From Chrysopilus asiliformis (taxonomy: Eukaryota > Arthropoda > Insecta > Diptera > Rhagionidae), in assembly GCA_964034945.1 (NCBI GenBank), contig OZ035962.1:8631789-8695788 (forward strand): a stretch of 64,000 nucleotides of DNA, written 5' to 3'. Positions 50,201 to 61,600 of the stretch are shown piece by piece; position 1 is the stretch's first letter, and every line of letters starts with the position of its first letter. The notes under the pieces are model-generated. The model was given only the letters and a program-made list of their open reading frames with translations, did not search any database and was not told where the DNA came from. The translations under genes and the position numbers were made by a program.

Positions 50201-53200
50201 GAAGAATCATCTCCCGTGCGACGGTTATCGTTATCTGAAGATACTGAGGAACCTGTACAACCTATGAACAATCGACGCCTCGCCGCAATCAAACGTGAAG
50301 GGGAGAAAAAGAAACAAAATTATCAATTGACGGTATTTAAAAATTATTTGTAATTGATTTGATTACTTTTTCCCATTTATTCTCAAATTTTATAATTGAA
50401 ATTTTTGTTATGCCTTTGACGTGGAATGTTTTTTTCAATTGAATCGGATTTTTAGAAGCGATATCTAAATTATTCAAGTAATTTTATAGTGAGATTAGCT
50501 TGCATCAAACTTTTTTTCACTTTTTTTTTTTTACAAAAAAACGGAATAAATTCTTTTGGGAAATAAACGTCATCCCTTTAGGATTTTCCATTTCGATTTT
50601 TAAAATTATAATTCCGGATTCGTGATCAGTGACCCCGAAAACCTTCAAAAGAAATGCCTGTAACGGGCAGTCTTCATGGCAGAAATCAAGGTTTTAAAAC
50701 ACCTATCCACCCAGTGACGTTTCTTCTAAGGTGCGAGGGTGTTCACTGCACACCCTACTGAAATCCAATATGTATCGGAAATCTATTGTTAATTAATTTC
50801 TTTTTTTTGTGCCAATTCTTTCGACAATTTACCAATGGCAATGGTTGCCTAAAGCACCCGCACCCTACATTACCAACCTGTTTCTTTATCTTTCGATCTT
50901 TCGACCAACCAAGTGTTCTCCACTTTACAGCGAACCAAAGTAAAAATTGCTTGTGGCCTTCTTTCCTACTCGCCCCTTAGCGAAACACACTCGAAACGCA
51001 ATACCGACTCTTTCGGTCGTTCGACCGACTCGAGTGTTCTCCACTTTACAGCGAACCAAAGCAAAGTAAAAACACATATGACTAATTGTAAGTAAAAGTC
51101 TATAATAAAAAACGTTTCACCACACACAAAGTTCACAAGAAGCAACCGCACACAACGATGAATTTGGGTGCTCCAGAAAAAGCCGCACGGCGAACCGATG
51201 CGATGTTGCTTGCTGCTGGCCGCGATGCTGCGAAACCCGACAATAGAAAACCGACCATCGTATGGCCGACCATCGTAAGCAAAACAGCAATATTTCTTGC
51301 TCATCAGCTCAGTCGGTTTCTGATTTTACAGGCGTTCAGTTGGCTTTTGTGTATGAGAAATAATTAATTTAATATTATGGCTTGTGAATGCGGATGCGCA
51401 ATCGAAAAATTGTTTGAAAAACCATTTTCTCAATTAAATATCGAGGAAAAATTGGATCTTCTTCTATCACGTCCCGGACGTGATCCTGGATAAAACTAAG
51501 AGTCGACGTCTTATCATTTAACAGAAACTTAATATTGAACACCCTACTGAAAGCAGCACGCCACGTCACTGTATCCACCCCTGGTTTATCAGGAATTTTG
51601 AAAAACGCCACCTTAATGAGCGTCAATTCACTTCACAGTATGCTCTCGGTGCCAATTGCTTGGGATTTCCCTAACTTAATGTGGGTACAATTTTAAAAAA
51701 GACACCCAAACTTTCTCTAGTTTTCAAATCACTCATACGGCGACTATTCAAACTTAAAAATTAACATTTCATAGTCAAAGGTATTTTTAAATTATTATGT
51801 TTTGGTTACTGTTTATCTATTTGTGCCTTTCCCAACATTTTATAAAATGTTTTGTGTTTTTATTTTTAATTTTTTTTTTCATAAAAAGTAAATATTTTAT
51901 TTTCGCAAAATATAATTAGTTGCGTTGTTTTTATGCATTTGCTTTATCAAATTAAATTTAATTAAGAAGAATTCTGATATCTTATAAAGCGTGACATGCT
52001 TTGTATGTAATTTAAAAAAAAAACTATAGGCCGTTTCAAAATCATTACGCATAAAAAGAACACGAAAATTGGTTATATTAGTTTAATATAAAAAAAGCAT
52101 TGCTTGTTGGGATATAGCAATAAATAGAGTATTTATGTCATAATTTTTAAAGCATCGACTTTATCGTCATAAGGAACTTCTTAAAAAGGATATACTGAAG
52201 AAGAGAGATTTACTTGAGAAGGAATTACAGATTGAAATTCAAAAGGAATTAGCAGTTGAATTATCTGTTCGTGCTAAAATCGAAAGAATCAAAGAGGATC
52301 AGAAAGGCGTTGAGCCAACAACTGTTGCATCAAGCTATAAGAAGAAGTAAGTAACAATAAGAAATTGTCGATTTTGTGAATATTTAGTTGAAAATATTGA
52401 ACACCAGAATGGTATTTAGGAGTTACAATGTACATGCCGGTAACACGAGATTCGTGAAGAAAATAACAATGTGTTAAAAAATTTGGCTTTTCTAATGAGA
52501 ATTTTTAATTTTTTTAGATCAACACCATCAAAACAACCTTTAAATAATAATAACAATCAACATACGCCATCAATAACGGCAACATCAACCCGTACAAGTT
52601 CTGGTTCTGTTGGCACTGCACCAAAGAGTAAGAAAACATCATCAAGGAACCCAGGTTCGAGTAGTTCAGGAAGCTCAAAGAAAAAGGAGAAACTGTATTG
52701 CATCTGTCGAACACCATACGATGATACGAAGTAAACAACAACGGAATAATATTTTACAATAAACTAAAGATAATTTCTTTTGAATTTTCCAGATTCTATG
52801 TTGGCTGCGATTTGTGTAATAATTGGTTTCATGGTGATTGCGTTAGTATTACCGAAGAGGCATCGAAAAAATTATCAGAGTTTGTGTGCGAAGAATGCAA
52901 ACATGCTAGAGAGACACAAGAATTATATTGTCTATGCAAACAGCCTTATGATGAATCACAATTTTATATATGCTGTGATAAATGCCAGGACTGGTTCCAT
53001 GGTCGTTGTGTTGGCATATTACAAAGTGAAGCTGAATATATTGATGAGTATATATGTCCAAACTGCCAGCGCAATAGCTCTGTTAATTTTGCTAATATGA
53101 AAAATTTAACGACAGCGGAATATGAAGATTTGAAGAAGTTAATTAAGCAAATTCAGGTAAACATAGAATTTTTTTTAGCCCAATAGTATTTGATTTGGTT

Positions 53201-54170
53201 ATACTATCATATAGTTTTTTGGAATTCTTAATTATGTGGTTATTATATCGTATTGATTTTAAATTTACAGAGTCATAAAAGTGCGTGGCCATTCATGGAA
53301 CCTGTCGATCCCAGTGAGGCGCCCGATTACTACAAAGTAATCAAGGAGCCGATGGGTAAGTTTAAATATGTTATCGAAATGTCTGTGCATGAAACGATTA
53401 TAAAAAAAAGTCTTAATGTGATGGGCTCAAGTCTATACTCTCGAAACAATTCGAGGACAGTTGGGAAAAAATCTGACTTCAAAGAGCGGAAAGAACGAAA
53501 TAATAAAATAAAGTTTTGACTGATTTTGAGAGTTGAGCGCCTTCGACATATGGATAATATAATAACATCTCACTTATCATTTGAATATAGTCGATAAGTG
53601 CTTGTCACTACGATCACTATCGTTTCACTCGACTATTAAAATAGAATTAAGTCACGAACCAAACAGAATTGGGGTGTAAATCTGGCCTTCACTGTCTAAA
53701 ATTAAGATTTCAGAATAATTTCACATCCACAATAGGTTGCGAACCGTGTATGGAAGTGCAACATTTTCAAGGTTTTCTTGAAAATGTTTAAAAACCATTT
53801 ACCACTTTTGAGTAATCCTTGAAACAACTCTGACAAGTTGTGTTTTCACGCAGCAACACCGAATTTCAAAAGGGGAAATCAAATTTTTTTATTAGAAAAA
53901 AAATTTTATGATTTTCCACTTAATTAGATATTGACTAATCGTTATTTTTTTTTTGTCTTCTTTTCAGACTTACAAAAAATTGAGAGCAATATTAACAATC
54001 AGATTTATACAAAACTCTCGGAATTTATTGGTGATATGACAAAAATCTTTGACAACTGTCGTTATTATAATCAAAAGGACTCATCATTTTATAAATGCGC
54101 TGAAAGTCTCGAGGGATACTTTGTGCAGAAAATCAAACACTTCCGTGAAAATTTGGTCGATCAATCTTAA
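32287..54170 (+). CDS. E(bx): E(bx)/Nurf301, large subunit of the NURF chromatin remodeller (BPTF homologue)
   Basis: CDS join(32287..32578, 34999..39264, 40030..40392, 40615..40911, 41654..41850, 41979..43356, 43618..43760, 49534..49819, 49878..50332, 52153..52346, 52518..52730, 52793..53156, 53271..53355, 53968..54170), 8736 nt, about 2911 aa; every junction is GT-AG with matching phase. Order: [15 protein letters not shown] (AT-hook-like), DDT domain at about residues 189-249, PHD finger 1 at 340-386 ([20 protein letters not shown]), BPTF-specific middle, Gln-rich region (exon 41979-43356), PHD 2 and PHD 3 (CICRTPYDD..., CLCKQPYDE...; about 2680-2790), bromodomain to the C-terminus. Known role: scaffold of the ISWI-containing NURF complex; the last PHD binds H3K4me3 and the bromodomain acetylated H4. 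The Drosophila protein is about 2670 aa. Confidence 0.96.
33806..34121. mobile_element. MITE, 316 bp, with TAT duplication
   Basis: Left GTCCGGATTCACACGATAAG and the right end, complement of GTCCCAATTCACACGACAAG, match over about 32 bp with three differences. TAT flanks both sides (33803-33805, 34122-34124). An internal inverted pair (CCAACTTTTGATTCACCA / AAAAGTTGG) adds fold-back potential. A 3-bp TWT/TWA-type duplication again suggests a Harbinger-like mobiliser. Confidence 0.75.
34805..34855 (+). repeat. Intronic dispersed repeat, copy 1
   Basis: Contains CATAGATTTTGTATAAGAAA followed by TGTGCTGTTCACATCA, preceded by 'ttatagtgtaaattccgca'. Related copies lie at 39655-39712 and 41578-41622. 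Confidence 0.6.
39265..40029 (+). other. E(bx) intron with dispersed repeats
   Basis: It carries a stretch with CTGTCTGTCTATGTACAAG (39388) and TTCTGGTGGTAATCCGTTAA...AATGGCGGCTTTTT, related to sequences at about 33728 and 15215-15345, then copy 2 of the repeat described at 34805. Confidence 0.6.
39655..39712 (+). repeat. Intronic dispersed repeat, copy 2
   Basis: GTAGATTTTGGATAAGAAAT followed by CATGTACTGTTCACATCAGA, preceded by 'gttatggtggaaattgcgca'. Same orientation as copies 1 and 3. Confidence 0.6.
41578..41622 (+). repeat. Intronic dispersed repeat, copy 3
   Basis: GTAGATTTTGTATAAGAAAA preceded by AATAAATTGCGCAG, immediately before the acceptor at 41653. The end is altered: GTGAACAGCATG appears inverted relative to CTGTTCAC of copies 1 and 2. 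Confidence 0.5.
42240..43200 (+). repeat. CAG/CAA-rich segment encoding the Gln-rich region of E(bx)
   Basis: The exon encodes repeated units such as [10 protein letters not shown] and QVVQQQ plus a run of nine Gln near residue 2080-2090. CAA and CAG alternate, which limits slippage. The antisense strand gives a spurious Leu-rich frame. Confidence 0.8.
44368..44442. repeat. Perfect 17-18-bp inverted repeat (stem-loop)
   Basis: TTATTGCGATTGTCGTGT is exactly mirrored by ACACGACAATCGCAATAA after a loop of about 40 nt. The loop itself contains two more copies of the CGTTTT/CGAC motif. It could be a very small MITE or an RNA hairpin in the intron. Confidence 0.7.
44577..44810. mobile_element. hAT-like MITE with about 40-bp imperfect TIRs
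   Basis: Left CAGTGGCACCACACTC..CCCGAACGTAGACGAATCA pairs with the right complement TAGTGACATCACATC..CCCGAATGTTGACGAATCA. A second, inner inverted pair includes AATAAATGGAAAAATACGTA, a sequence shared with 47552-47571. No 8-bp duplication was found, so the outer boundary is approximate. Confidence 0.55.
47452..47584. mobile_element. Short fold-back element related to the 44577 element
   Basis: TTTGTAAATGTAATTACATT on the left is mirrored by ACGTAATTCAATTTACAAA on the right. The right arm is nearly identical to 44716-44745, so the two elements share a sequence module. Confidence 0.5.
47609..47851. mobile_element. Inverted-repeat element, about 243 bp
   Basis: CAAAGTATAGGCAATCC on the left faces GGATTGTCTATACTTTG on the right, one mismatch in 17. 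The right tip continues CAGTG, a hAT-like end, while the left flank does not match, so the left edge may be damaged. Confidence 0.5.
50333..52152 (+). other. E(bx) intron hosting a hAT-like element
   Basis: 1.8 kb. Apart from the element at 50712-51571 it is plain AT-rich intron. Reading on past the donor at 50332 adds only VFKNYL before a stop; an AATAAA near 50545 could end such a short transcript. Confidence 0.6.
50712..51571. mobile_element. hAT-like non-autonomous transposon, 860 bp, exact 8-bp TSD
   Basis: The left end is CAGTGACGTTTCTTC and the right end ...GCCACGTCACTG; CAGTGACGT is the shared tip and a subterminal GGGTGTTCA also recurs inverted. TATCCACC is duplicated exactly on both sides (50704-50711, 51572-51579). 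CAGTG tips and an 8-bp duplication identify hAT. The interior has an imperfect direct repeat of GTGTTCTCCACTTTACAGCG (50912 and 51034) and 'gaccatcgta' repeats. No transposase domain is readable. Confidence 0.9.
53356..53967 (+). other. E(bx) last intron
   Basis: 612 nt splitting the bromodomain. It contains small inverted pairs near 53570-53635 (AGTCGATAAGTG against CACTCGACTA) but no clear element. Confidence 0.6.
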
Positions 54171-54228
54171 GTTTTATCAATTTTTCGCGTATCTCTGAAT
54201 AAGTTTATTTTAATTATTGAACCCACAA

Positions 54229-54234
54229 AATAAA
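54229..54234 (+). terminator. Polyadenylation signal of E(bx)
   Basis: AATAAA 59 nt after the stop, overlapping a second AATAAA-like hexamer. Confidence 0.5.
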
Positions 54235-55218
54235 ATAAAACTCAGCAAATCATTTTACTTATGGAAAAGCTATATATAAATAAATAATTTGTATTGAATC
54301 AAAATCGAAAAAATAAACAGAATTATAAATAAGTTTATGTAAATAGGCCTGTAATATATAAAAAAAAATATATTTGCCCATTTAATTTCTAAGAATAAGC
54401 AATTAGTTTGTAAAAAATGAGATGAAAATATAATTATTTTTAGTGGTGTTTTACTAAAAGTGAAATAACTTAAGTACATAATCACACAAAAATTAATTTG
54501 AAAAAAGAAAAATTATTGAAAAAAAATAAAAACAAATAAAATCGATTTGAATGCCTACATTTAAAACAGAACATGTTACACTTACACTCATCAAGTCCTG
54601 ATAATTATTTAAACAATTATTAGATGAATTCTATATAAATCCATACACAATACTTATAAGTTAGCTACTAAAGTACATAAAAATAAGCTAAAATGAAAAG
54701 AAACGTATTAAAAGAATTTTCAATCAAGTTATTTTTATGAAAATATATAAAAAAATAATTGTTTTTTATATTGTGGTTACTATTTAAAGAATTTGTTATA
54801 TTTCAAAATCATAAATATTACTTTTATAATTTTAAATTATTTCTTAATTTAGCAATAATTCAATAAAAATATAGAAAGCAGAAGCAAAAAACTTTGTAAA
54901 TGATATCATGTTTCCGAAGTGTTTGCAATGAGAATTTCTAAAATATTGTATCTAATTCAGCTGTAAAAACAATTAATAAATATACTATTCATAATTAATT
55001 TTAAATACAATTCCATATCGCTTTGATATATTCATTTTTCGTTTTATTAATTTATGAGTGTGTGTTTTGTCACAGTTAATCGATACCCACAAATTATTTA
55101 ATTTGCCACATTCAGTTAATGGTGCCAATTATATTATTTCTTCATTAAGCATGATTTTAATGAATAAACCTTGGAATATTGTATTAAAATTGTTCTATTT
55201 AAAATAAATTTGTATGTA

Positions 55219-55291
55219 CAGTGAAATCTGTATAAACCGGACTTTGCGTAAGCCGGACAAATTTTCTGTCCGGCTCATAGAAGTTTCACTG
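55219..55291. mobile_element. Tiny pogo/Tigger-like MITE, 73 bp
   Basis: CAGTGAAATCTGTATAAACC on the left and ...GTCCGGCTCATAGAAGTTTCACTG on the right; shared arm CAGTGAAA.T.T.T.A. .CCGGAC. TA precedes it; CA follows, so one TA has probably mutated. Similar CATTGAAACCTCGATA ends occur near 14494. Confidence 0.55.
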
Positions 55292-55622
55292 CATTAGATA
55301 CACCTAACAATTTTTTTTTCTTTTTAACTGAATTTGTTAAAAGATTTAGGATTCAGGTTAGAGCTACCAGATATGAACAAAAAACTAAAGTCAACCAGTA
55401 AAAACTTGGCTCTTGTATGAAATACTTTACGCGGCAGCGGGATTGATTAATTTTTCAGTTACAGAAAGCAGTTATTTCAACAAACAATTTTTTTTATTGT
55501 CCGAATTGTCTGATGGGTTACGAAGACAACAGGCCTTATGTTAGAATGTGCCACAGTCTCAGATGCGAGCCGCTAATATTTTTCCACTTACAACTTTTAT
55601 TGGGGTGGCTTCATGTAACTTA

Positions 55623-55751
55623 GGGGTCCATTATGGATAACGATCGTAATCGCAACGATCGAGATTCACCTGTTGTTGTTGGTATAAAACACTAACAACA
55701 ACACACAATTTCTGATCGTTACGATTACGATCGTTATCCATAATGGACCCC
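55623..55751. mobile_element. MITE, 129 bp, TTA duplication
   Basis: GGGGTCCATTATGGATAACG on the left is mirrored at the right end ...CCATAATGGACCCC, with arms of about 40 bp through ATCGTAATCG. TTA flanks both sides (55620-55622, 55752-55754). The loop contains ACACTAACAACAACAC. Confidence 0.85.
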
Positions 55752-56013
55752 TTAATCTACTGGTTAGTCGAAGGAAATCTTTAATCAACCAACAATTTTT
55801 ACAAAAGCCGACATTCATTCTGGTACACAAAAAATAGGAGTCTTTTTCTGGGTAATTTGGGATCACTAAATACAAATCTGATAGTAGTTTGTCTGTAGCA
55901 GCTCTCCTTTTTTGGCCGTAGCAGTTCTACTCTACTAAATTTATGTTGAACTAGAAAACCGGATCAAAAATCTTCAGAAGATAGTAGAGAAAAGAGACAG
56001 GACGAGGAATTAT

Positions 56014-56138
56014 CACCCCGATTCTGATAGTCTTATCGTTTTAGATAAAAATTCGTTTTACGTGGTGGTAAAAAATCACTAACAACAACATGTAAAACTA
56101 CTTTTGTCGAAAACGGCATGACTATCAAAATCTGGGTG
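56014..56138. mobile_element. MITE, 125 bp, TAT duplication
   Basis: CACCCCGATTCTGATAGTC on the left faces ...GACTATCAAAATCTGGGTG on the right. TAT is on both flanks (56011-56013, 56139-56141). The loop contains TCACTAACAACAACATG, like the previous element. Confidence 0.7.
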
Positions 56139-57040
56139 TATATCCAAATACAAAGACTTATAGTAAATTTCATTTCATCATATTAGTACAATAGTAGTCA
56201 AGAACAAAAGAACCGCCCTACTACTATTTATGAAATTCTCCTTATTACACAATTGGTGTTCTATGGAAAAAACAAACTATGATCATTACATCGCAGAGCT
56301 CAGATTATTGTCAAGAAATTTGAAAGAAAGTGAAAATTTCTAGCAGAAAAGAATTCTTCCGAGTGTAATTTTTTTCGAATGTGCAAAAAAAGACCGCTAA
56401 GACATATTTTCAAATATTGAGACTCGCGGACACTACAATTTTTTTTAATTCCGGAATGATAAATTTATCTCCACAAATTAATTTTTTTGATACTCCAAAA
56501 TATGATATTAAAAATAAGATAAAGAAGTCCTTAGGAAGTTAATTAAATCAAGTCAAATTTAAGATATTAACAACAGTTAAAAAACAACATTGTCCAAATT
56601 ATTTCATTGAATTTGTTTGTTAAAAAAATGTATTTCTTTCAATAAGAAATGAAAATCTGGTTGGCTTTTAATTTTCAAACTCGTAAAACTTATCAAAGAT
56701 TTGTAGAATTTTTGTAAATAATAAAAATACTTTAACAATCTCGTATTTAAAAATGTAAATAAGTTTAATATAAGAAAATGTAATATTGAAAAAAATGTCA
56801 TTTCATGATTATTATGATTTTGCTAAAAAAAATTAATGTTTTAATGTACTTTTTTAGGTTAAGAGTATCTGAAATAAAAGACTTTATTAAAAAAAACTTG
56901 TTTCGTATATGAATTTACATAATAAAAAAGTTTAAACATTGGATATGTAAAAGTGCATAAAATACGTCCAATAAAAAAAAAACAATTATACAAACTCAGT
57001 TACACACTTTTACATAATTTTATTAACTAAAGTCTAACGG

Positions 57041-57084
57041 CCTTCCGTTTTACATGGAGTTTGCAATTTATGTAAAACGGAAGG
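57041..57084. repeat. Perfect 15-bp inverted repeat
   Basis: CCTTCCGTTTTACAT and ATGTAAAACGGAAGG separated by 14 nt. A second weaker pair (TATGTAAAAGTG / CACTTTTACATA) lies just upstream, near 56945 and 57007. Confidence 0.65.
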
Positions 57085-58633
57085 TGCGCAGCAAAGAAGA
57101 AAAATTGTTACGAAACTTCAATTGGGAATGCCCAGTCTCACTAATTAGAGTCACCGAAGGTTAGTTTTTGGCCGAAGCAGAATGATTTGCACAAAAGCTG
57201 AGATGAATATTTACCATAAGGCAAAAGCAATTGCACTATTTTTTGTGATTAAAAATAATGGAAACATTTGAAAATTTACAAAACCAAAGCACAATCAATT
57301 CTCATCAATAACAAAGGGAAATTTTTTTAACATCGAGGAAAAGACAGAAAATACTAATAGTTTTCCCACAACGTGCTTTTATAAATTTAAAGAAAATCAG
57401 TTGTTTTGAAGATAATTTTAATTACAATACAAATTTCCACATCTGGCAAAAAATTAATGCGTAAAACTAATTAGAAAAATTAATTCCCTTTAATTTTCTG
57501 CAATTTTCTTTTATTTTAGGTGTCGATTAGATATAAATTTGGCCACTTTTGGCCAAACTCTACATAAAACAGAAAAGATTCAGCCTTCAACGCTGCTGAA
57601 TTCGTACAAAAAAGTTTCCTATTAACGGCAATAAAAAAGTCTCCAAATGGTGCAAAAAACATCTTTAGAAAAAAAAACTTTTTCTCCAGTAATAGAAATA
57701 TTTCTAAAAAAAAGTTTCAGAGTATCACTGTTTTTTCTTTAAACTCTTGATAATTTTTAAATATAAAAAATTTACTATACATTAAAAGATTTTCCTTTAA
57801 AAGATGACCTTTTGATATCAAAAATGACAATTATCTTTTTTTCTTAACGAAAAAGTTCAATTTTTACTAATTTTTCAAGGTCACCATTTCTTCCAATAAT
57901 TGTCCACATAAAAATAATAACAAAGTTTTCAGTTACAAAGAATTGTTCGTAAATTTACAGTTGGTCGTACGTCATTTCCATTCAACTTAGCTGCCTAAAA
58001 TTGATACCCCGCTTTTTTATAATCATATTGATATTGTCGTCAGTTATAAGAATAATTGGCTGACTAAATTATTAACTTCTAGCAGCCAGCTCAATTGATT
58101 TTGATTAACATTAACAATCAGTTCAGCTCTGTCATTTCATTTTGAACACATAACTGACCAACAGTTGTATCACATACGAATATTGTTTCCGAAATGAAGT
58201 GCTCAGAAGAAATACATTGATATACTTCTCCCGTTTCCTCAGCTTTAGATTCTGGAGGACGCAGCACGAATTTTCAAGTGCGCAAGTTCAATTACTCAAT
58301 TGTTGCTGTTATCCCGCATCAAAACCTCGACCGAATCTGTGTTGCCCCAAATACACAGTGTAGTCTACGAAATACAAAAAACTATAGACTCCCCTTGTTG
58401 GCCAGATACCACGAATACAACCAAGTAGAAGAGGTGTGTGAAGAGTTTTTGGATGCTGACAAACAAACTCGATAACGGCCTACCACCTTCATCCAGAAAG
58501 AGAGTTTTTAGTCTTGTTCTTGTGTGAACCGAAATTAGACGTCTCTAGGCAGTGCCACAATAGATACTCGTAGATAACAAATTCGACTAACACCAATTTG
58601 TTCGGTTTGGAAGTTAGGAATTTTTGGATAAAA

Positions 58634-61600
58634 ATGCTGAGACCGATATTCACAGCGAAGGCTTTAAAGTCTTCCCGTGGCTTTAAAAAAGGTACAACTT
58701 TGGATATGAAAGGACTTTTTATTGATTTTCCTGTGGACAAGGACTTTCTACCCGGAAGTCTTTATCGATTACATCAATTGCAGCAAAATTAACGATTTAT
58801 TCATTGATGATGTTACAGTTTTGGATTTAGCGGCTAGGGGATTGGCCACACAAGCAGAGCCAAATGGACCCTCGGTTAAAACTAGTGTTCCCGGACCCAA
58901 ATCCGCTCAATTACTCAAAGAATTAAACTCCCTCCAGGTTTGTTAATTTAATTTTCACGATTTTAAATTTTTCCATTAGTGCTGGTGAAGGTAGTTTTGT
59001 TTAGGAAAGAAACATTATTAGGATGTGGTTTAGTTATTCTATATCAATTATTTTGACTTTGCATAGGCACCAATTCAAGGTCAAAGTATTCTTAATCGGT
59101 TGAAAATTTGTCAAAGTCATTGGTGATTATTATGTTGTAATCGGTAGATGATTTTTAATGCCGGCTAAATTGATAACATTCAAAATAAAATCTGGTTTAC
59201 CAGTTGTTTATTTTTGGAAGCCAAATAAGCTACATAGTAGCGGAATTACACCCCCAACACCCACGTTTCAATTTTTTTAATGAAGAAAATCTATTTTTAG
59301 TCTAAAACTCTGGCCAATAACCAAAAATTAGCATTTTTGCTTCGTATTTTTTTTTTGTTTCAAAAGTTCAAGCGAATATGGTTGTTGATTTTGCCAGCAC
59401 TTATCGTTAATATAATTCGAATAAGTACTGATAAAATTAATTCTAATCTTTTACGTTCGTGGATTTCTATTGATAAGTTTCTCTAAACTTGAACCATCTC
59501 AGACCACTCTGGAGAGCTGATTAGATATAATCTCAAAATTGATTTCAATTTAGCATAGCTACGAATCATTTATTTCTGCTTTTCGCTATTGTTATTGTTT
59601 AAAATTATCAGACCTCGCTTTCTTCTGGTATTGCAAACTTTGTGCCAACCTGTTGACCATGATTTTGAAGCCGGTAAAAACATTTTTTTTCATCATTTTA
59701 AACGTTGAATTTCCTGTTTTTCCGATAAGAAATCATTTCTTATCTTTTTTTTTGTTATGCAATTGTACAAATTTTCTGAATTTTGTTTACTATTTTTCGG
59801 TTTATATTAACTTGTCAAGCAGGAAGAAATTATAATTTATTAATGGAGTGCTGGTATTATGGTTGATTCATATTTTGTCTTTATTAAATATAGATGTGGA
59901 TTGCAAATTTGGTGAATAATAATTTTTAGAATGTTGTTCATCGGATTTTAATGTTATACCTCATTGTTTTTTTCTTGTTTTATATGAAATAAACGTTTGT
60001 ATTATTTAGAATGTTAATTTATACAATCAATTAATTTCGCAGTAATTCTGTGGGTAAAAATTTCCATAAGAGCGCGTTTCGATTACCCACATAAAAATTT
60101 TTGATCCCAATCTTCTTAAATGTCTTTGAAAAAAATTGAAATGGCCGCTTTTGGAAAACCCGATACTTTTCAACACTCTTTTTTATACACTCTTTTTATA
60201 CACTCTTTTTTATACACTCTTTTTTATACACTCTTTTTTATAATTCAAAGTGCACTAAAAAGTACAAAGCAAGTTTTTCCACTAATGTTTTATGGTTTCA
60301 AGATAAATGTTCTTTAAAATCGTATATTTTGATAAAAATAAAAAATGTGTGGCATTGCATTTGCTCTTTACACATAATTTTTAAATTACATAGCTACTGT
60401 AATATCCCCAAACCTTAGTGGTGGTGCAGGCAACGCCATACGTTTTATATTTTTACCAAAATATACGATTTTAAAGAACATTTAAATCATTCTTTTAAAA
60501 CCCTAAAACATTAGTGGGAAAACTGTGGTTTTCACCATTTTGAAAGTGTATAACATTACTTGTTATTGATTTTTTTATTCTTTTAATCTTCGAATTTATA
60601 TCCCTGCATTTGAGACACTCTTACGGACTTTTTGACTTCAAAATCGGATTCGGCGACCCCAAAAACTCCCAGATCCGATTTTTTTCGGAAAATTTGAGGA
60701 AAATGATAATCACGTAATCCTTCCATTATCCTTACAAGGACGAAGTAGTGAAAATATTGTATTGTCACGGAAACTACGCAAGGTGTCATCTTCCTAGGAT
60801 GCATAGTTTCTGAAATATAAGCTTCCAACGATTTGAAAATATAGGTACATATATAGCCACCACAAAGCCACTTAATCGAAAGTGTATAAAAAACTGTGTA
60901 TAAAAAAGAATGATTTTTTTGTGTCTTAAAACTATTGAAAATCAGATAAAATTGTTTACAGAATGCTGGATCTGTGCAGTTGTTTGCCGATTACGACAAT
61001 TCTTTTGGAAACTATTTAGTAGATGTAGATGGAAATGTCCTGCTTGATATATATACTCAAATATCGTCCATCCCGCTTGGTTACAATCATCCAGATTTGC
61101 TTCAAGTTTTCAAAGACGATCATAATCTTAAAAGTAACATTTTTGCAAAGGATTTTTTCTTAAATGTATTTAAATTAAATGTTTAAAGCTCTTATCAACA
61201 GACCCGCGTTGGGAGTGTTTCCGGGTCAAGATTGGCCGCACAAACTGCAATCGGTTTTATTACCCGTCGCACCCAAGGGATTGAACAACATCACAACAAT
61301 GATGTGTGGATCCTGTTCAAATGAGAATGCCTTCAAAAATATTTTCATTTGGTAAGATTTGTTTTTGGAAAAAAATCAATTTAAAAAATTAAAATTTGTT
61401 TAGGTATAGAAAAATTCAACGGGGTGAAAAGGTGGACTTCACTCCAGGTGAAATTGATTCTTGTATGATCAACATGCCCCCAGGTGCCCCTCACCTTAGT
61501 ATTTTGTCCTTCAAGGGAGCTTTCCATGGTCGAACCTTGGGCGTTCTGTCGACAACACATTCGAAATACATTCACAAGATTGATATACCCTCGTTTGATT

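Larger units (their letters stand above)
54241..58633. other. Intergenic DNA between E(bx) and GABA transaminase
   Basis: 4.4 kb, very AT-rich. It contains three small MITE-like elements (55219-55291, 55623-55751, 56014-56138) and a hairpin at 57041-57084. No coding frame is convincing. The last few hundred bases should include the GABA-transaminase promoter and leader. Confidence 0.55.
58938..60961 (+). other. Second intron of the GABA transaminase gene
   Basis: AT-rich 2.0 kb intron. It holds a 69-bp tandem repeat (60174-60242) and a large imperfect palindrome (about 60172-60922), described separately. Otherwise nothing was seen. Confidence 0.65.

Noticed and set aside
51158..51626. Frames of 69 (+) and 83 (-) codons in the hAT-like element
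   Set aside because: Neither shows hAT dimerisation or BED zinc-finger motifs; the minus frame extends over the right end of the element.
58278..58475. 65-codon frame before the GABA transaminase start
   Set aside because: It ends before the gene's first exon with no suitable donor; more likely leader or flank sequence.
60174..60242. CRISPR-like short repeat array
   Set aside because: The units are contiguous without spacers, and the host is a eukaryote.
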